Below, one piece after another: positions 1 through 5,260 of a DNA stretch of 6,443 nucleotides; position 1 is the stretch's first letter, and each line of letters begins with the position of its first letter. The stretch comes from Candidatus Omnitrophota bacterium (GTDB lineage Bacteria > Omnitrophota > Gorgyraeia > 2-02-FULL-51-18 > JAGOUK01), in the NCBI GenBank assembly GCA_015231685.1, contig JADGBA010000072.1, positions 1 to 6,443 of the forward strand. The letters are read 5' to 3'. Below the pieces are notes generated by a model. It was given only the letters and a program-made list of their open reading frames with translations. It was not told where the DNA came from and did no database searches. The position numbers and the translations under genes were made by a program.

Positions 1-2
1 AT

Positions 3-1571
3 GCCGCGGGGCTCGGAGTAGCCACGGTCTGGCGGATGCCGGGGACGATAGCGCTTGTGGAGGAGACCCGGCGGATGTTTGACATCAAAAATATCACGGT
101 GAAGCGCGATGCTCCCTCGCGCAGTCAGATGACCCAGGGCTATTTCGAGAAAATCAAATTCCAGAATCCCGGAAGCGATAAGAAGACATCCAAAGCAAAG
201 CCTCTCACAGAAGAAACCATACAAATGCCTGATCGCATTGACCTGGACCGTCCGCTTGAGGGGATTAATGACGTGCCAACCGAACTTCCCGAGGCCGACG
301 CGAATCTCCTTAAGCCCAACATCGAGTCGGCGAAGCGCACGGTCAACCGCGACGCGACCCGTGAGCTTGATCTTCTCGAGATGGCTTCAGGGGCGGATCT
401 TGCCGGGGAGGAAGTTGAAGTGCCGGAAGATTTCCGTCAGAAGATGTTTGCGTTTACACCGGAGCATCTGGCGGACCCGAGCGGAGCGGATGCGCTCAGA
501 CGTACCGATCGCGGGCGTTTGGCGCAGTCGAATTACGAGGCCATCGATGAGTTGATGCAGGTGGCCTTGTCGGTTTACCGCAAACCCGGAGAAGAAGAGG
601 GGTTCTTCAAGATTTCGGTTATACCGGGCCGTGACGCGGCGCGGCTCGAGGTGATTCCCAAGGAAGTGATTTTTCTGGTGGATGCTTCTTTGAGTATTCA
701 GGAACGGCGGCTGGACCAGTTTATCCGGGGAATCGAATACGCGGTCATGAATCTTAATTCGCGGGACCGTTTTAATATTTACACGTTCAAGGACCGGATC
801 ACTTCGCTTTGGCCTAAGCCGGTGACCTCCAGCGAACGCGCCAAGGAACAGGCTGTGGCGCATCTTAAGCGCCTGAAGCCCAGCGAGCAGACCGATATCT
901 ACAAGGCGTTTTTGGAGACCATCAGGATCAAGCCCTCGCAGAATCCTTCCTACGTGATCTTTCTCTCCGACGGAAGACCGACCCAGGGGGTCGTCTCTTC
1001 CCGCAAACTCATTGAGGAGATCAGCCGCCTCAACCACAGGGAACGTTCGATCTTCGCCTTCTCCGGCGGGGTGCGGGTGAACCGGTATCTTTTGGATTTT
1101 TTGGCCTATCAGAACCGCGGGTGGTCGGAATATGCCGAACGGACCTTCGAAGTCGATGACGGTGTGGCACAGCTTTATGACAAGATCCGCAACCCGCTTC
1201 TCATTAACGTGCGCTACCAGACGACGGGGGTGAGCGCGGATGAGATTTATCCCAAACATTTGCCGGATTTTTATCTCAACACTGAATTTGTGGTGTACGG
1301 ACGGTTCCGGGAGGGAAGCCGGTTATCGATGCGGGTCTTTGGTGAGGTGGATGGCAAGGTGAAGGAGATTTTGTTTTCCCGGGGCTTTGAGAACGCGGAG
1401 CCGGCCGGACCCGAAATCGCCCGTCAATGGGCGTTCAACAAATATTACCATCTGATCAGCAGTATGACGCTTGAGGGCTCTTCCCCGGCGCTCAAGGTGG
1501 AGATTGCGGGGCTTTCCCGCGCGTACGGAATTGAGAGTCCGTATGACTTCGGGAGCGGGGAAGATTCCTAG
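3..1571 (+). CDS. VWA-domain protein with inter-alpha-trypsin-inhibitor-like tail, probably 5'-partial
   Basis: The frame is open from base 3 with no stop. The residues before the first ATG (position 36) read AAGLGVATVW, like the end of a membrane helix or signal anchor, so the true start probably lies left of the window. Internal starts are the ATG at 36 (no Shine-Dalgarno) and the ATG at 75, preceded by GGAGGAG at 59-65. Numbering from ATG 36, residues 1-150 are charged and low in recognisable structure. A VWA domain follows at about 210-380 with a complete MIDAS metal site: DASLS (D216, S218, S220), T286 and D312 in FLSDG. Residues about 382-505 (NPLLINVRY, YPKHLPDFY, AYGIESPYDF) match the tail that follows VWA in inter-alpha-trypsin-inhibitor heavy-chain-like proteins, but no N-terminal VIT domain is visible. 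Such domains bind protein partners through a divalent metal. An envelope-anchored adhesion or scaffold role is inference; the partner is unknown. The downstream gap carries a new promoter, so it is likely the last gene of its unit. Confidence 0.85.
   Translation, partial: AAGLGVATVWRMPGTIALVEETRRMFDIKNITVKRDAPSRSQMTQGYFEKIKFQNPGSDKKTSKAKPLTEETIQMPDRIDLDRPLEGINDVPTELPEADANLLKPNIESAKRTVNRDATRELDLLEMASGADLAGEEVEVPEDFRQKMFAFTPEHLADPSGADALRRTDRGRLAQSNYEAIDELMQVALSVYRKPGEEEGFFKISVIPGRDAARLEVIPKEVIFLVDASLSIQERRLDQFIRGIEYAVMNLNSRDRFNIYTFKDRITSLWPKPVTSSERAKEQAVAHLKRLKPSEQTDIYKAFLETIRIKPSQNPSYVIFLSDGRPTQGVVSSRKLIEEISRLNHRERSIFAFSGGVRVNRYLLDFLAYQNRGWSEYAERTFEVDDGVAQLYDKIRNPLLINVRYQTTGVSADEIYPKHLPDFYLNTEFVVYGRFREGSRLSMRVFGEVDGKVKEILFSRGFENAEPAGPEIARQWAFNKYYHLISSMTLEGSSPALKVEIAGLSRAYGIESPYDFGSGEDS
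59..65 (+). promoter_or_regulatory. possible ribosome binding site for an internal start of the VWA gene
   Basis: GGAGGAG lies 9 nt before the ATG at 75. It would support a shorter, soluble VWA protein starting MFDIKN. The hydrophobic in-frame residues upstream argue that the main product starts earlier, so this may be coincidence. Confidence 0.3.
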
Positions 1572-1581
1572 AGAGACTCAC

Positions 1582-1610
1582 TTTACACTCGAGGTCGCTC
1601 GCGGTACAAT
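1582..1610 (+). promoter_or_regulatory. sigma70-type promoter upstream of the tRNA-Thr locus
   Basis: TTTACA (1582-1587) and TACAAT (1605-1610) are separated by 17 nt, each one base off the housekeeping consensus. It lies 11 nt after the VWA stop. The predicted start is near 1617, about 66 nt before the first tRNA-Thr fragment. With no clear terminator before trxA, it may also feed the trxA-purN-eno-ftsB run. Confidence 0.7.
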
Positions 1611-1680
1611 TACGACTCGAAGTCTTGAGGCCATACTGGTTTAAGTTGTTTGTTTACAGTAGGTTAAAGTCATTACGGAT

Positions 1681-1703
1681 TTGCTGGTGTAGCTCAGCCG
1701 GTA
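1681..1703 (+). repeat. 5' fragment of tRNA-Thr (broken copy 1)
   Basis: These 23 bases are identical to 1808-1830 at the intact tRNA-Thr: two leading bases, the 5' acceptor strand, and the D-arm through the D-loop. Identity stops at 1704, where a palindrome starts. A block at 1742-1754 (GAGCAACGTTTCG) resembles the next tRNA segment with one G missing, and AACCGT at 1764-1769 resembles the 3' anticodon stem. No matching 3' acceptor strand follows, so this copy cannot fold into a tRNA. Confidence 0.8.
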
Positions 1704-1771
1704 ACTGCCTTCGGCAGTTCGGTCCGCCTGCGGCGGCCCGTGAGCAACGTTTCGCTTGCGCGGAACCGTTG
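1703..1771 (+). repeat. cluster of three short hairpins inside broken tRNA-Thr copy 1
   Basis: Three hairpins follow each other. The first is 1703-1719: AACTGCC, loop TTC, GGCAGTT, a perfect 7-bp stem. The second is 1724-1736: CCGCC, loop TGC, GGCGG, with two more pairs after a T:C mismatch. The third is 1745-1771: outer CAACG/CGTTG, then an imperfect inner stem with a TTGC loop. They have no T-run and so do not look like terminators. They resemble small dispersed palindromic repeats; whether they recur in this genome cannot be seen here. Confidence 0.65.
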
Positions 1772-1809
1772 AAAGCCGTGACTGAGAGTTGTACGAACAA
1801 AAAAAGATT

Positions 1810-1882
<73 letters not shown>

Positions 1883-1896
1883 GTTTTTTGATATCT

Positions 1897-1908
1897 GCAA
1901 CGGTTTCG
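1897..1908 (+). repeat. anticodon-arm fragment of broken tRNA-Thr copy 3
   Basis: GCAACGGTTTCG is identical to 1833-1844 of the intact tRNA (end of D-stem, 5' anticodon stem and start of the loop). Nothing upstream resembles the missing 5' third of the tRNA. Together with 1984-2025 it rebuilds an anticodon arm to 3' end once the segment between is removed. Confidence 0.6.
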
Positions 1909-1983
1909 CTGCTCGTCTTGAGTACGAAAGCAACGCGGACATGCCGTCTGCCGCTGTATGATACGATTGAGGATGACGGCATG
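1909..1983 (+). repeat. 75-bp insert in the anticodon loop of broken tRNA-Thr copy 3
   Basis: The segment is flanked by TTCG on both sides (1905-1908 and 1984-1987), as expected of a 4-bp target duplication. Deleting it with one TTCG restores the continuous tRNA-Thr sequence GCAACGGT-TTCG-TAAACC. Its 3' part is a 10-bp perfect inverted repeat: ACATGCCGTC (1939-1948) and GACGGCATGT (1975-1984), the last base lying in the flank. The 26-nt loop contains GTATGATAC. The insert is too short to encode a transposase or a group I intron, so it would be a non-autonomous element. Confidence 0.5.
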
Positions 1984-2032
1984 TTCGTAAACCGTAGGTC
2001 GTCGGTTCGATTCCGACCACCAGCTGTTTTTT
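1984..2032 (+). repeat. 3' fragment of tRNA-Thr (broken copy 3)
   Basis: 49 bases identical to 1841-1889: anticodon loop, 3' anticodon stem, variable loop, T-arm, 3' acceptor strand and the trailing G plus six T. There is no 5' half to pair with, so it is not a functional tRNA. It ends 10 nt before the trxA ribosome binding site and so forms part of the trxA leader. Confidence 0.85.
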
Positions 2033-2042
2033 AATAACCAAC

Positions 2043-2050
2043 AAGGAGGT
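2043..2050 (+). promoter_or_regulatory. strong ribosome binding site of trxA
   Basis: AAGGAGGT is a full match to the anti-Shine-Dalgarno sequence, 5 nt before the ATG at 2056. It fixes the trxA start and predicts high translation. Confidence 0.85.
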
Positions 2051-2055
2051 CCGTT

Positions 2056-2382
2056 ATGTCGGATGCAACGATCGAGATCACCGATGCTTCTTTTGAACAG
2101 GAAGTTCTCAAGGCTGCCGGTGGGGTGGTGGTTGATTTTTGGGCCCCTTGGTGCGGACCCTGCAGGGTGGTCGGACCGATTCTGGATGAATTGGCCGGGC
2201 AGTTTGCGGGAAAGGTGAAAATCGCCAAGCTCAATGTCGACGAAAACTCCCAGGTCGCCGGAAAATTCAATGTCATGAATATCCCGACATTGATTTTGTT
2301 CAAGGACGGCAAGGAAGAGGGCCGCGCGATCGGTGTGCAGTCCAAAGAGGAGCTTCAGCGCAAGATTCAGGCGCTTTTGTAG
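2056..2382 (+). CDS. trxA: thioredoxin
   Basis: Cytoplasmic thiol-disulfide oxidoreductase of 108 residues, the normal size for a single-domain thioredoxin. It reduces protein disulfides and is recharged by thioredoxin reductase (not in this window). The active site WCGPC has redox cysteines C33 and C36. The buried aspartate D27 precedes it in VDFWAPW, and the cis-proline is P77 in NIPT. No signal peptide is seen, so it is cytoplasmic rather than an exported thioredoxin-like protein. The start is fixed by a perfect Shine-Dalgarno at 2043-2050. It is the first gene of a run with purN, eno and an ftsB-like gene. Its leader contains a fragment of tRNA-Thr. No clear dedicated promoter is visible directly upstream, so expression may depend on the tRNA-Thr promoter at 1582-1610. 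Confidence 0.97.
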   Translation: MSDATIEITDASFEQEVLKAAGGVVVDFWAPWCGPCRVVGPILDELAGQFAGKVKIAKLNVDENSQVAGKFNVMNIPTLILFKDGKEEGRAIGVQSKEELQRKIQALL

Positions 2383-2387
2383 GTTTG

Positions 2388-3005
2388 ATGGCCGGCGTTT
2401 CTTCGCAAAAGCGCTTGGCGGTCTTTTGTTCCGGTTCCGGTTCGAACTTCGAGGCGCTGGCGAAGGCGGGGCGCCGGGGGAGATTAGGCACGCGAATCGT
2501 GGTGATGGTTTGCGACCGGCCGGATGCCTTCGCGGTCGTACGGGCCAATCGGTACGGTATTCCGGCGGCGCTTTTGGAGCCGAAGGCTTTCGGGTCCCGC
2601 GAGGCGCATGAGCGTGCCATCGTCGAAATGCTCAAAAAATTCCGTGTGGACCTCGTGGCGCTGGCGGGCTACATGCGGATTGTGGGCGCGCAGATTCTTC
2701 GCGCTTATCCGGGGAAGATTCTCAATATTCATCCGTCGCTTCTTCCTTCGTTCAAAGGCGCTCATGCCGTGCGCGATGCGCTCGAGTACGGAGTGAAAAT
2801 CACCGGCGTTAGCGTGCATTTGGCGACAGAAGAGCTTGATGGCGGCCCCGTGATCCTTCAGGAAGCCGTGCGGGTGCTGCCGGCGGATACCGAGGAGTCG
2901 CTTTTGAAAAGAATTCATGCGGTGGAACACAAAATTTATCCCGAGGCTGTTCGTCTGTTGGCCCGGGGGATCAAGGTCAAGGGCAGGGTCATCAAGACCA
3001 AATAA
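2388..3005 (+). CDS. purN: phosphoribosylglycinamide formyltransferase (GAR transformylase)
   Basis: Transfers a formyl group from 10-formyltetrahydrofolate to glycinamide ribonucleotide, the third step of de novo purine synthesis. From ATG 2388 it has 205 residues, typical of PurN. The phosphate-binding loop SGSGSN is at about 15-20. NIHPSLLPSFKG carries the catalytic N113 and H115. The loop VHLATEELDGGPVI carries catalytic D151. This short form lacks the extra C-terminal domain of methionyl-tRNA formyltransferase, which shares the fold. ATG 2388 lies 5 nt after the trxA stop. A TTG at 2385 is an alternative that adds one residue. The only Shine-Dalgarno is a weak AGGT at 2381-2384, so translation is probably coupled to trxA. 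No other pur gene is present; the pairing with trxA and eno looks like a mixed housekeeping operon. Confidence 0.95.
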   Translation: MAGVSSQKRLAVFCSGSGSNFEALAKAGRRGRLGTRIVVMVCDRPDAFAVVRANRYGIPAALLEPKAFGSREAHERAIVEMLKKFRVDLVALAGYMRIVGAQILRAYPGKILNIHPSLLPSFKGAHAVRDALEYGVKITGVSVHLATEELDGGPVILQEAVRVLPADTEESLLKRIHAVEHKIYPEAVRLLARGIKVKGRVIKTK

Positions 3006-3010
3006 AGGAG
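3005..3010 (+). promoter_or_regulatory. ribosome binding site of eno
   Basis: AAGGAG lies 7 nt before the ATG at 3018 and overlaps the last base of the purN stop codon, tying eno translation closely to the end of purN. Confidence 0.75.
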
Positions 3011-3017
3011 AAGGGCA

Positions 3018-4289
3018 ATGAAAATCGCGAGAATCAAAAACGTTAAAGCCAGAGAGATTTTGGATTCCAGAGGCACCCCGACCGTCGAGGTGGATGTGGT
3101 GCTTTCCAACGGAATTATGGGGCGCGCGGCAGTGCCGAGCGGCGCTTCCACGGGTGAGCACGAGGCGATCGAGCTTCGCGACAAGGACCCCAAGCGCTAT
3201 TTGGGCAAGGGTGTGAGCCGGGCGGTTGCCAACGTGAACGGCCCGATCAACAAGGTCCTCAAAGGCAAGAACGCCTTCGAGCAGCGCAAGATCGACAAGA
3301 TGCTGTGTGATCTCGATGGCACGGAGAACAAGTCCGTTCTCGGCGCCAACGCTATTCTGGGCGCTTCGATGGCCGCGGCGAAGGCGGCGGCGCTGACGGC
3401 GAAGCTTCCCCTTTATCGTTATCTGGGCGGGTCCAAGGCCAAGCTTCTTCCGGTGCCGATGATGAATATCCTGAACGGTGGCGTGCACGCGGACAACAAT
3501 GTTGATTTGCAGGAATTCATGATCATGCCCGTGGGCGCGGATTCCATGAAGAAGGCGCTTCGCATGGGTTCGGAAATATTCTGGACCCTCAAGAAGATTC
3601 TTCACAGCCGTAAGCTTTCCACCTCTGTCGGGGACGAAGGCGGGTTTGCCCCCAACGTGGCCTCCAATTCCGAAGCAGTGGATGTGATCCTCGAAGCTGT
3701 CGCGGCTGCGGGATACAAAGTCGGCAAGGATATCAAGCTCGCGCTCGATGCCGCTTCCGCCTCGTTCTACGAAGACGGCGCGTATATCCTTGAGGCTGAG
3801 ACGCCTTCGCGGAAGACCGCCGAAGAGATGATCGAGTTCTACGCGGGCTGGGTGTCCAAGTATCCGATTTTCTCCATTGAAGACGGACTGGATGAGAATG
3901 ACTGGGCCGGGTGGAAGAAGTTGACGCAGCGGCTCGGTAAGTCCGTCCAGCTTGTGGGTGATGATCTCTTTGTTACCAATTCCAAGATCCTGAAGCGCGG
4001 CATCGACGAGAAAACCGCCAACGCGATCCTGATCAAGGTCAACCAGATCGGCTCGCTGACCGAGACCCTCGACACCATCGCGCTCGCCAAGAAGAACGGT
4101 TATCGCACTATTGTGTCGCATCGTTCCGGAGAAACCGAGGACACGACGATCGCGCATATCGCCGTCGCCACCGAGAGCGGTCAGATCAAGACCGGGTCCG
4201 TTTGCCGCACCGACAGAATCTGCAAGTACAATGAGCTTCTCCGGATTGAGGAAGAGCTCAAAGGCAAGGCGCGTTACGGCCTTAAATAG
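3018..4289 (+). CDS. eno: enolase (phosphopyruvate hydratase)
   Basis: Converts 2-phosphoglycerate to phosphoenolpyruvate in glycolysis and the reverse in gluconeogenesis; also a common RNA-degradosome or surface protein. Its 423 residues are a normal full length. Visible landmarks are the N-terminal LDSRGTPTVEV, the mobile loop SGASTGEHEA (41-50), E166 in DLQEFM, catalytic E207 in VGDEGGFAPN, metal ligands D244, E288 (SIEDG) and D315 (VGDDLF), catalytic base K340, the enolase signature ILIKVNQIGSLTET (337-350), H368 in SHRSGETED, and K391. The segment GSVCRTDRICKYNE has cysteines at 396 and 402 where many bacterial enolases have serine or other residues; this is a lineage feature rather than damage. 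All catalytic positions are kept, so the enzyme should be active. It follows purN by 12 nt and precedes the ftsB-like gene by 6 nt. An enolase gene followed by a septum-formation initiator gene is a recurring arrangement in several bacterial groups. Confidence 0.98.
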   Translation: MKIARIKNVKAREILDSRGTPTVEVDVVLSNGIMGRAAVPSGASTGEHEAIELRDKDPKRYLGKGVSRAVANVNGPINKVLKGKNAFEQRKIDKMLCDLDGTENKSVLGANAILGASMAAAKAAALTAKLPLYRYLGGSKAKLLPVPMMNILNGGVHADNNVDLQEFMIMPVGADSMKKALRMGSEIFWTLKKILHSRKLSTSVGDEGGFAPNVASNSEAVDVILEAVAAAGYKVGKDIKLALDAASASFYEDGAYILEAETPSRKTAEEMIEFYAGWVSKYPIFSIEDGLDENDWAGWKKLTQRLGKSVQLVGDDLFVTNSKILKRGIDEKTANAILIKVNQIGSLTETLDTIALAKKNGYRTIVSHRSGETEDTTIAHIAVATESGQIKTGSVCRTDRICKYNELLRIEEELKGKARYGLK

Positions 4290-4295
4290 CCGGCC

Positions 4296-4580
4296 ATGAG
4301 AATCAAGGCCTGGATGATCGCGGGCCTGACGGCGCTGGTTCTCGCGCTGGTTCTGGCTCCGATTTACTGGAGGGTGGTGAAACTGAACCGCCAGAAAAGC
4401 GGCCTTGAAACGGAAGTGCGTCAGCTTCAGGCCATGAACCAGGTTCTGGAGAACAAGCTGCGGCTTTTGAACGAAGACCCGGTGTACGTGGAGTACATCG
4501 CCCGCCGGAAGTTCCGCAAGGGCAAAGAGGGCGAAGTAGTGTACGAAATCGTCTCCCCGGAGGAGTTGGAGAATCCCTGA
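4296..4580 (+). CDS. ftsB: septum formation initiator protein (FtsB/DivIC family)
   Basis: Small bitopic cell-division protein of 94 residues. The family (FtsB in Gram-negatives, DivIC in Firmicutes) forms a complex with FtsL and FtsQ/DivIB that links the Z-ring to septal wall synthesis. The sequence shows a short basic cytoplasmic tip (MRIK), one hydrophobic helix at about 7-25, a coiled coil at about 28-60 (KLNRQKSGLETEVRQLQAMN), then the family motif EDPVYVEYIARRKF (60-73) and a short KEGEVVYEI tail. It starts 6 nt after the eno stop with no good Shine-Dalgarno, so translation is probably coupled to eno. It ends the operon; the tRNA-fMet promoter begins 8 nt after its stop. I infer FtsB rather than DivIC from the short basic tip, but the two are hard to tell apart without the lineage. 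Confidence 0.88.
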   Translation: MRIKAWMIAGLTALVLALVLAPIYWRVVKLNRQKSGLETEVRQLQAMNQVLENKLRLLNEDPVYVEYIARRKFRKGKEGEVVYEIVSPEELENP

Positions 4581-4587
4581 CGGGTTG

Positions 4588-4616
4588 TTTACAAGCCGGG
4601 GGATGGGTGTTAGAAT
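4588..4616 (+). promoter_or_regulatory. sigma70-type promoter of tRNA-fMet
   Basis: TTTACA (4588-4593) and TAGAAT (4611-4616) with a 17-nt spacer. The predicted start is near 4623, giving a 16-nt leader before the tRNA. The -35 box and spacing are the same as at the tRNA-Thr promoter (1582-1610). Confidence 0.8.
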
Positions 4617-4638
4617 GGCGTCCCTTTAAGAGATGCGA

Positions 4639-4712
<74 letters not shown>

Positions 4713-4719
4713 GTTTTAC

Positions 4720-4755
4720 AAAACCTCAGAGGCTTACGCTTCTGAGGTTTTTTTT
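4720..4755 (+). terminator. Rho-independent terminator after tRNA-fMet
   Basis: The stem 4721-4733 pairs with 4738-4750 (AAACCTCAGAGGC with GCTTCTGAGGTTT, one G:T pair) around a TTAC loop and runs into a T tract ending at 4755. It ends the tRNA-fMet transcript. The A-rich left side also gives the stem weak activity on the opposite strand. Confidence 0.93.
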
Positions 4756-4824
4756 GTTTTTAGAACCATCTCAAGCATTGGGGGAACGCCGGGGGAATAA
4801 CACGATTCTTCGCTCTTCGCTTTT

Positions 4825-5241
4825 GTGTTCGATTTTCTTTGTATCCACCCATTCAGTGACGGCAATGGCCGTGTTTCCAGACTTCTGACGGTCCTTATGC
4901 TCCATCAAACCGACTATTCTGTGGGCCGCTACATCTCGATTGAACGACTGATCGAGGATTCCAAGGAGACGTATTACGAGACTTTGCAGGCAGCCTCCCA
5001 GAACCGGCACGAGGGCAGGCACAATCTTAAGTCTTGGTGGGAATATTCTGTTGGCACCTTGATCGGCGCCTACCAGGAATTTGAACGCCGCGTTGGCACC
5101 GTCACTAAGACCCGTGGGGCCAAGACATCCATCGTTGAAGAGACGATCGATAACCTTCCGGCGACCTTCAGCATAACTGACGTCGAGTCCCAGTCGATTA
5201 TTGACACCGCGCTGGAATCCTATACAATCTTATATATCTGA
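4825..5241 (+). pseudogene. C-terminal remnant of a Fic-family protein gene
   Basis: The frame holds the Fic catalytic motif HPFSDGNGR and the family's downstream half: RLLTVLMLH, GRYISIERLIEDSKETYYETL, RHNLKSWWEY and a FSITDVES segment like the start of the usual C-terminal winged helix. Similarity in the same frame extends a little upstream (FAFVFDFLCIHPF, from about 4813), then reaches a TAA at 4798-4800. The N-terminal half, including the inhibitory helix and the first helices of the Fic core, is absent; in its place is the tRNA-fMet terminator. GTG 4825 is the first possible start but has no Shine-Dalgarno. The 3' end also looks cut: after ESQS it reads through the promoter of the next gene (DTALESYTILYI) before a TGA, and lacks the rest of the winged helix. 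I read it as a decayed AMP-transferase relative. It belongs to a different Fic subgroup from the complete gene that follows. Confidence 0.75.
5201..5228 (+). promoter_or_regulatory. sigma70-type promoter of the complete fic gene
   Basis: TTGACA (5201-5206, perfect) and TACAAT (5223-5228) with a 16-nt spacer, followed by AT-rich TATATAT. The predicted start is near 5235, about 26 nt before the GTG start at 5261. It lies inside the tail of the Fic remnant. Confidence 0.75.
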
Positions 5242-5248
5242 AATATAG

Positions 5249-5254
5249 AGAGGA
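5249..5254 (+). promoter_or_regulatory. ribosome binding site deciding the GTG start of fic
   Basis: AGAGGA (5249-5254) is 6 nt before GTG 5261, and no better start lies nearby, so the GTG is chosen. Confidence 0.55.
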
Positions 5255-5260
5255 ACAGCG

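Noticed and set aside
387..1259. 290-residue minus-strand frame
   Set aside because: Antisense to the VWA domain, with no ribosome site or recognisable motif.
1905..1987. Group I or archaeal-type intron in tRNA-Thr
   Set aside because: The segment is too short for group I, no bulge-helix-bulge is evident, and the 5' third of the host tRNA copy is absent, so splicing would not give a tRNA.
2484..4157. Long (557-residue) minus-strand frame
   Set aside because: It lies wholly antisense to purN and eno, crosses both genes, and has no recognisable domain. Such shadows arise from the codon bias of GC-rich genes.
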